This document shows positions 59,521 to 64,000 of a stretch of 64,000 nucleotides of DNA, one piece after another. The translations under genes were made by a program, and so were the position numbers. Source of the stretch: Caprimulgus europaeus. Its lineage: Eukaryota > Chordata > Aves > Caprimulgiformes > Caprimulgidae. The stretch covers positions 18,785,834-18,849,833 of the forward strand of contig OU015523.1 in the NCBI GenBank assembly GCA_907165065.1. The letters run 5' to 3'. Position 1 is the stretch's first letter, and each line of letters starts with the position of its first letter. A model generated the notes under the pieces. It had not been told where the DNA came from. It made no database searches and was given only the letters and a program-made list of their open reading frames with translations.

Positions 59521-60284
59521 GAGAACACAGGCAGATGTGAGAATAACCAGCCTAAATCCATGAGGTTTATATACTAGAGCAAGAAGAGAGATGCTACAGG
59601 TACAGACATTTGCCCTTTTCTCAATTTGCTCCAGTAAGTTAAAAGTTCAACTACTACGACAGAGAATAGGGTCATAATGCCAACACATATTACTCCTTAT
59701 TACAAAATCCATATTATTGATAAGGAGTGTTTTGCTCTATTGGTAGCCTTGCAGTCTAGCCCACATTTTCCCATTGCTTTTGCTTATGAAATGATAAGTA
59801 TGCAAACTGTCACCTGTATCATGTGGTGGATAAATATATTGACATTTGTCTTACAAATGAATCTCTCTAAGTCTCATGTGGCTGATCCAACAGTGGCCTT
59901 CATTTTGAATTTTAGTAATGGATGGAAATAAATATCTAGGTAATATTTTTTTTTTAAATAATCTCAACATTAGCGTATCAAATGCTTGGAGCATCCACCT
60001 TCCTGCAGAGTAAAGGAAGTCTTTAGGCTTTACTCAGAAAAGTGGGGGTTTTTTTTGACATCTTCACTTAAAGCACAAGATTTCAGCATCCCTTAATGAT
60101 GTTTCTTTTGATTTTTTTGAACCATATTGTGTATCACATTGCAGGCTCTGTAGTTCAAGTTCCCATTCTCTCTTAGGGGCTCAGTTATCTGCTTGGACGA
60201 CATCTTTCCTTGTAGCCAAAATTGCCAGGACAAACTTTTCTCAGTAAAGGAGCAGTATGGGAGGTGCATATGGAGGTGGGACGG
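59521..60284. other. Non-coding stretch
   Basis: AT-rich unique sequence. An 84-codon plus frame at 59.7-59.9 kb has no recognisable features. Confidence 0.45.
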
Positions 60285-60326
60285 ATCTCATCTCATCTCA
60301 TCTCATCTCATCTCATCTCATCTCAT
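60285..60326. repeat. (ATCTC)n pentanucleotide microsatellite, about 8 copies
   Basis: A perfect ATCTC/GAGAT array of about 42 bp. As plus-strand RNA each unit would carry UCAU, a YCAY element of the kind bound by NOVA proteins. Transcription is not shown. Confidence 0.95.
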
Positions 60327-61379
60327 AGTTTCAGTAATGTACAAAACATGAGAAAGCAACGACAGCTTTTGCTGATGGCACAGAGCTGGGGACATCATCA
60401 CTACAGAAAGGGTCATGATACAAACAAGAAAAAGCAGATGGCCATGAATATTGGTGCACAGAAAGAGGAGGGGCAGGTTGTTCAGAACAAGGTAGGAAGC
60501 GAGGTTTTTGTGTCATTGCAGGTTGACTGTGAGTTGCCGGTGTGATATGACTGCAAAGAGAACAAATGTCATCCTGCAGTGTACTGTGGCATTTCTAACA
60601 GAGGTTGAGTTTTAATACAATGATATAAGAGTTCAGTGGGAACACATTTCATGCCTGGCAAAGGCTAAACTGGAAGCAAAATTGCAGAGGATGCCTGCTG
60701 GAGTGGTTGTGAATAGGAGGAAGCCTGTCATGTGGAGACCAAGACAAGTTGTCTTTTTCAACTCATCTGTGAGAAGACCAGGAAGAAGAGACTAATGCTC
60801 TCTGTGCATAGTCCAGGGTCAAGCAGCCAGGGTACAGAAGAGCAATATAAGCTGAGCAATATAAACTGACCATCCTAGCATGAGAACAGATGGCTCTGAG
60901 CAAATGTGTGCTGCAAACTGAGAGAGTGAGGAAAAGCATCAGGCAGAACAATGGAAACTGGAAGCTGAACAAACTTTAAGATGGGGCTGGTAAGTATTTT
61001 AAAAGCATTACATGATGCGATTGCCTGCTTTGGTTAGTTGGGAGGTTCATTACGGTCCTGTATTCTGCTTCCCTTCAGCCAACATAGTCCTTCCCTGGAC
61101 ACCAGCCCTTGGAGGAAATGAGGGCTAAAGCGAGTTCCTGGGATAAAACTTCTGCCCACAGATCAATCGCTTGGGCTGTGCCAGTGGCCCCTTTGCACAT
61201 TTTAAGGGATGGAGATCATGCCTGTTGCATCTCAGTGGACTCCTTCAAGCAGTCACATGGCATCTGCCACAGGGTTTACCAGGAGCTGGGTAGAAAACTT
61301 CCATTTCATGTTCTCCATATGGCTGCTGTCTAGCAGATGACATCACCTAAATGCCCGTAGTCCTGGCTCTCCCCTCAAA
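60327..61379. other. Non-coding stretch
   Basis: Unique sequence, modestly GC-richer, with short frames on both strands. A small direct repeat, GAGCAATATAA, occurs twice near 60,840-60,865. No gene was recognised. Confidence 0.45.
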
Positions 61380-61850
61380 AGGCAGAGCGATTAGGGAAAA
61401 AAGTAAACCAAACCTCCTCCCTCCTCCCCCGTAAAAAAAGTGCAAAAGCCAAAAGTCTTAATGAATTGTGTCAACTCAGGAGCATCAGCCCATCTTCAGG
61501 TTTCATAATTTGTTACAGATACTTAATTAGAGTGTTGTTTTTTGCATTTTTGTTTGGGTGGGAAGCCTACAATTCCTGTTAATGCTTTGTAACGTACTTT
61601 GTGACATGTGGTAACGCTAGGGAGAATAAAGACCAGGAAACACATGGGGCTGACAGGCAGGGCCAGTGGTTTTCCTCCTGCCAAGTAGGCTGCCTTCATA
61701 TGTGTTTCTGGCAGTGAGCTGCATGACACCTCAGGTTCCCTCCCGTGTCTTTCCAAGAGTAACAGAGATTTTCTTGCGAAGGAAAAATGAAATCATGACA
61801 AAAAGTAATAAAAGCCATCATCTCAAGGCACTCAAAGGAGTCTGAGAGAG
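61380..61850. promoter_or_regulatory. Candidate conserved noncoding element
   Basis: Unique sequence without repeats. The T/A-rich cores AATTAG and TTAATGC lie among GC-richer words. Its texture is like the other candidate elements. Evidence is weak without alignment. Confidence 0.2.
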
Positions 61851-63099
61851 GAGTTGGGGGGTTTCTAGCTCTAAATTATTTTGTTGCACATTATTACTGG
61901 GTAATACATATTATAAAATACATATAATTTTGTATTTTATTTTGAAGTGTTTCATTTATTTAAGGTGGTGACCTTCAGTATGCTGAAAGCATAACTGGAC
62001 GATCTTACCCAATTTTGTACAGCCTAGGTATTCTTATGTGTATTTCAAACAGTGTAAGTTGCTTCTAAAGTATTTTGAGAACATAGTTTACTAATTAAAT
62101 TTTTGTGTTGACTTTACCCTGACAATGAATGCATTTTGGGGGAGCAATGGTAGTTTCTCTGCAGTGCAGAAGGAGCTGTCAGCAAGGTGGGTGGTGGAGT
62201 ACTGGAGCTCTTCTGTGGTACAAAGGCTGGGAAGATGGGTGTTCCAAGCCCACTCAAGTGATTAGCCCATCCACTTTTTTATAGATAAATTATTCCAGCA
62301 ATGGCCTAAACTGCCTTTCTCTTTTCTCTGATCTGAGATGTTATTCCATCCTCTCTGAGAAAATTAGTTTTTATTTCTTTCTCTTTCCTCGGGAGGGTCT
62401 TCACCTCCCCCCAGTCTCTTAACATCTCTTTGTTCTTTCTCTTCTGTACTTTACAGTCCCCTATGGTCCTTAAAATCCTACTACACCACACAGTCCCCTG
62501 AGCTCCCTGTCAGCTCTTCCTTGCACACAGCATCTTCACAAGGTTTTGTAGCTCCTTCCTCTTTATTCTCTGTGGTCTCCCCACACATCCCTATTTTCGT
62601 TACGTCTCATCCTCCTCCTACATGCTTTATGATCTCTTTGCCAGTGCAAAGTAGTTCCCAGTAACATATTTACTGCTCTTTTAATAATTTCTAATGATTT
62701 AAGTGTCATGAGTGGCAGGACTTCCCTAAATAGGTGATAACTCAAAGATGAGGCCCTAATTCTCTTTTTAAAAGTACAATCCAATTTGTCTTCCTTCCCA
62801 GCTTTGCCAAAATGACAAACTAGTCTGTCTTACATTTCATATATATGATCTCATGTCAGACCAGAAATTTTCTGGAAAATTTGAGACAAATTGAATGAGG
62901 CAGTTTTGGATTTATATAGAAACTGAAGCATTCTTTTAAACAGATTTTTTTTCTTTCTTTTTTTTTTTACTCTTTTTTGGCTTGTTATGACTCAAAAGCA
63001 ACATGGGCTGGAAAATTCCAGGTCTGCCAAGACCATAGGTTTTCTCCACAGACTCTAGGTTTTTCAGGTTCTTCTAGGGGCCCAAGAGTTCCATCAGTA
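61851..63099. other. Non-coding stretch with pyrimidine-rich tract
   Basis: From about 62,310 to 62,620 the plus strand is strongly pyrimidine-rich (CTTTCTC, TTTCTTTCTC, CCTCC), ending in several CAG acceptors with no credible exon behind them. Otherwise AT-rich. Confidence 0.45.
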
Positions 63100-63380
63100 A
63101 AAAGGGCAATCCTTTTCAGTCCTTCTCCCTTCCCTGCTTGATGGGGCTTTGATGTGTCCTAAAGGACAACCTCCTGTGTAATTACCCATTACCTCTCCAT
63201 CGCAGAAACAGAGGGTAAGGGGCCAGAGAAAGAGCTGACCAAATCGAGCCAAGGCCATGTATGTTCAATGTCAACCTTTTTATGGTGACTGAATGCCCGT
63301 TGTTGAATGTGTCCTATTATCACTGCATCAATAGGTGACTTTTCAGCTTGAATTCTGAGTTGACGATACTGAAATTCTTT
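63100..63380. promoter_or_regulatory. Candidate conserved noncoding element
   Basis: A unique block with TAATTACCCATTACC at 63179-63193, two homeodomain-like cores in tandem, and several CpGs in an AT-rich region. No frame or splice pattern was seen. Confidence 0.3.
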
Positions 63381-64000
63381 TTTTTTTGGCTAATAATTTT
63401 TTTTTTTTTCTCCCAGCAAAATAAAAAATTAATTCAGAATGCTTTTTTTTTCTTCAATACCAAAGCAGAAAATTAATTTTAATTTTGTGAATTGTTTTTT
63501 TATTTGTAAGAGTACTATCTGTAGACAAATTTAAAAAAATATATTTTGTGGAAAAATAAAAAATGTTTACCAAGAAATTGTCAAAATTATTTTTTTCCTG
63601 TTCTCCCAAAAAAGCTCTGTAGATTTGCTAAGTCCAATATGAATTTATTAATAGTTTTTATTAAGCCCAAATGATATTTTTCTGGACAAGTATGTTAATT
63701 ATTTGCACCAACATGTTTTGTAGCTCTGTTTTATATTTTTTTTTCTCTGATGATCTCATCAATGACTGGTGCCTATGACTAGTTTGGTAAAAGTTTATTA
63801 GCTACTCTGAAAAAAACCTATGTATGCCATAAGAACCTCACTTGCTGATTTTTATAAGCTTGAAGGAGCCCACCCCAGCCAGCTATGACACACTTAACAT
63901 TTTTTGTAGCTTCCCTTCTTGGATACAGCATATGTTGAATTCTCAGTGGATATGGGAGAATTTACCCAAGCAATGATAAACACTGAAGAGATCATTGGGA
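63381..64000. other. T-rich non-coding tail
   Basis: Dominated by T runs of 8-13 bp and AAATTAATTT-like words to about 63,620, then ordinary AT-rich sequence to the window edge. No gene was recognised. Confidence 0.5.

Overview
This window looks like bird nuclear DNA from a gene-poor region. Most of it is AT-rich and shows no long open frame that can be read as a protein. At least seven, probably nine, interspersed copies belong to the CR1 LINE family. Their signatures are the short terminal repeat (ATCATAGAATCATAG when read on the antisense strand) and the GGTTGGAAGGGACCTT block. One solo LTR ends in a sequence typical of avian endogenous retroviruses. CR1 dominance with such an LTR is characteristic of birds. 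I cannot name the species.

Layout: 1-7.9 kb is AT-rich sequence with a 32-bp T run, a 237-bp uninterrupted (GGAA)n tract and an 18-bp perfect inverted repeat. At 8.0-8.85 kb lies the only CpG island. It holds three copies of the NRF1-type palindrome GCGCATGCGC, GC boxes and a CACGTG E-box. On its minus strand an ATG in strong Kozak context opens an 18-codon frame ending exactly at a good splice donor. The encoded peptide has no acidic residues and resembles the start of a mitochondrial presequence. This is the only protein-coding feature I can support, and its gene would run leftward out of the window. No matching second exon was recognised in 1-8 kb, so that stretch may be its first intron.

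From 9.3 to 64 kb I find no exon I would defend. The stretch holds the solo LTR (14,571-15,562, with a 5-bp target duplication), CR1 copies on both strands, an older CR1 remnant near 16.2-16.4 kb, several small hairpins, four independent two-copy tandem duplications of 25-29 bp, and a pentanucleotide (ATCTC)n array. Between these lie blocks of unique, moderately GC-rich sequence (20.2-20.9, 29.9-30.5, 31.7-32.1, 33.2-33.8, 52.0-52.6, 53.2-53.6, 59.2-59.5, 61.4-61.85 and 63.1-63.4 kb). They look like conserved noncoding elements of the kind that fill vertebrate gene deserts. That is inference, because conservation cannot be seen in one sequence.

I see no operon, CRISPR array, tRNA, rRNA or other obvious novel multi-gene system. 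The observations most worth checking are the exon and promoter at 8.4 kb, the hairpins at 5.7, 26.0 and 30.0 kb, and the unexplained open minus-strand block at 38.1-38.75 kb.
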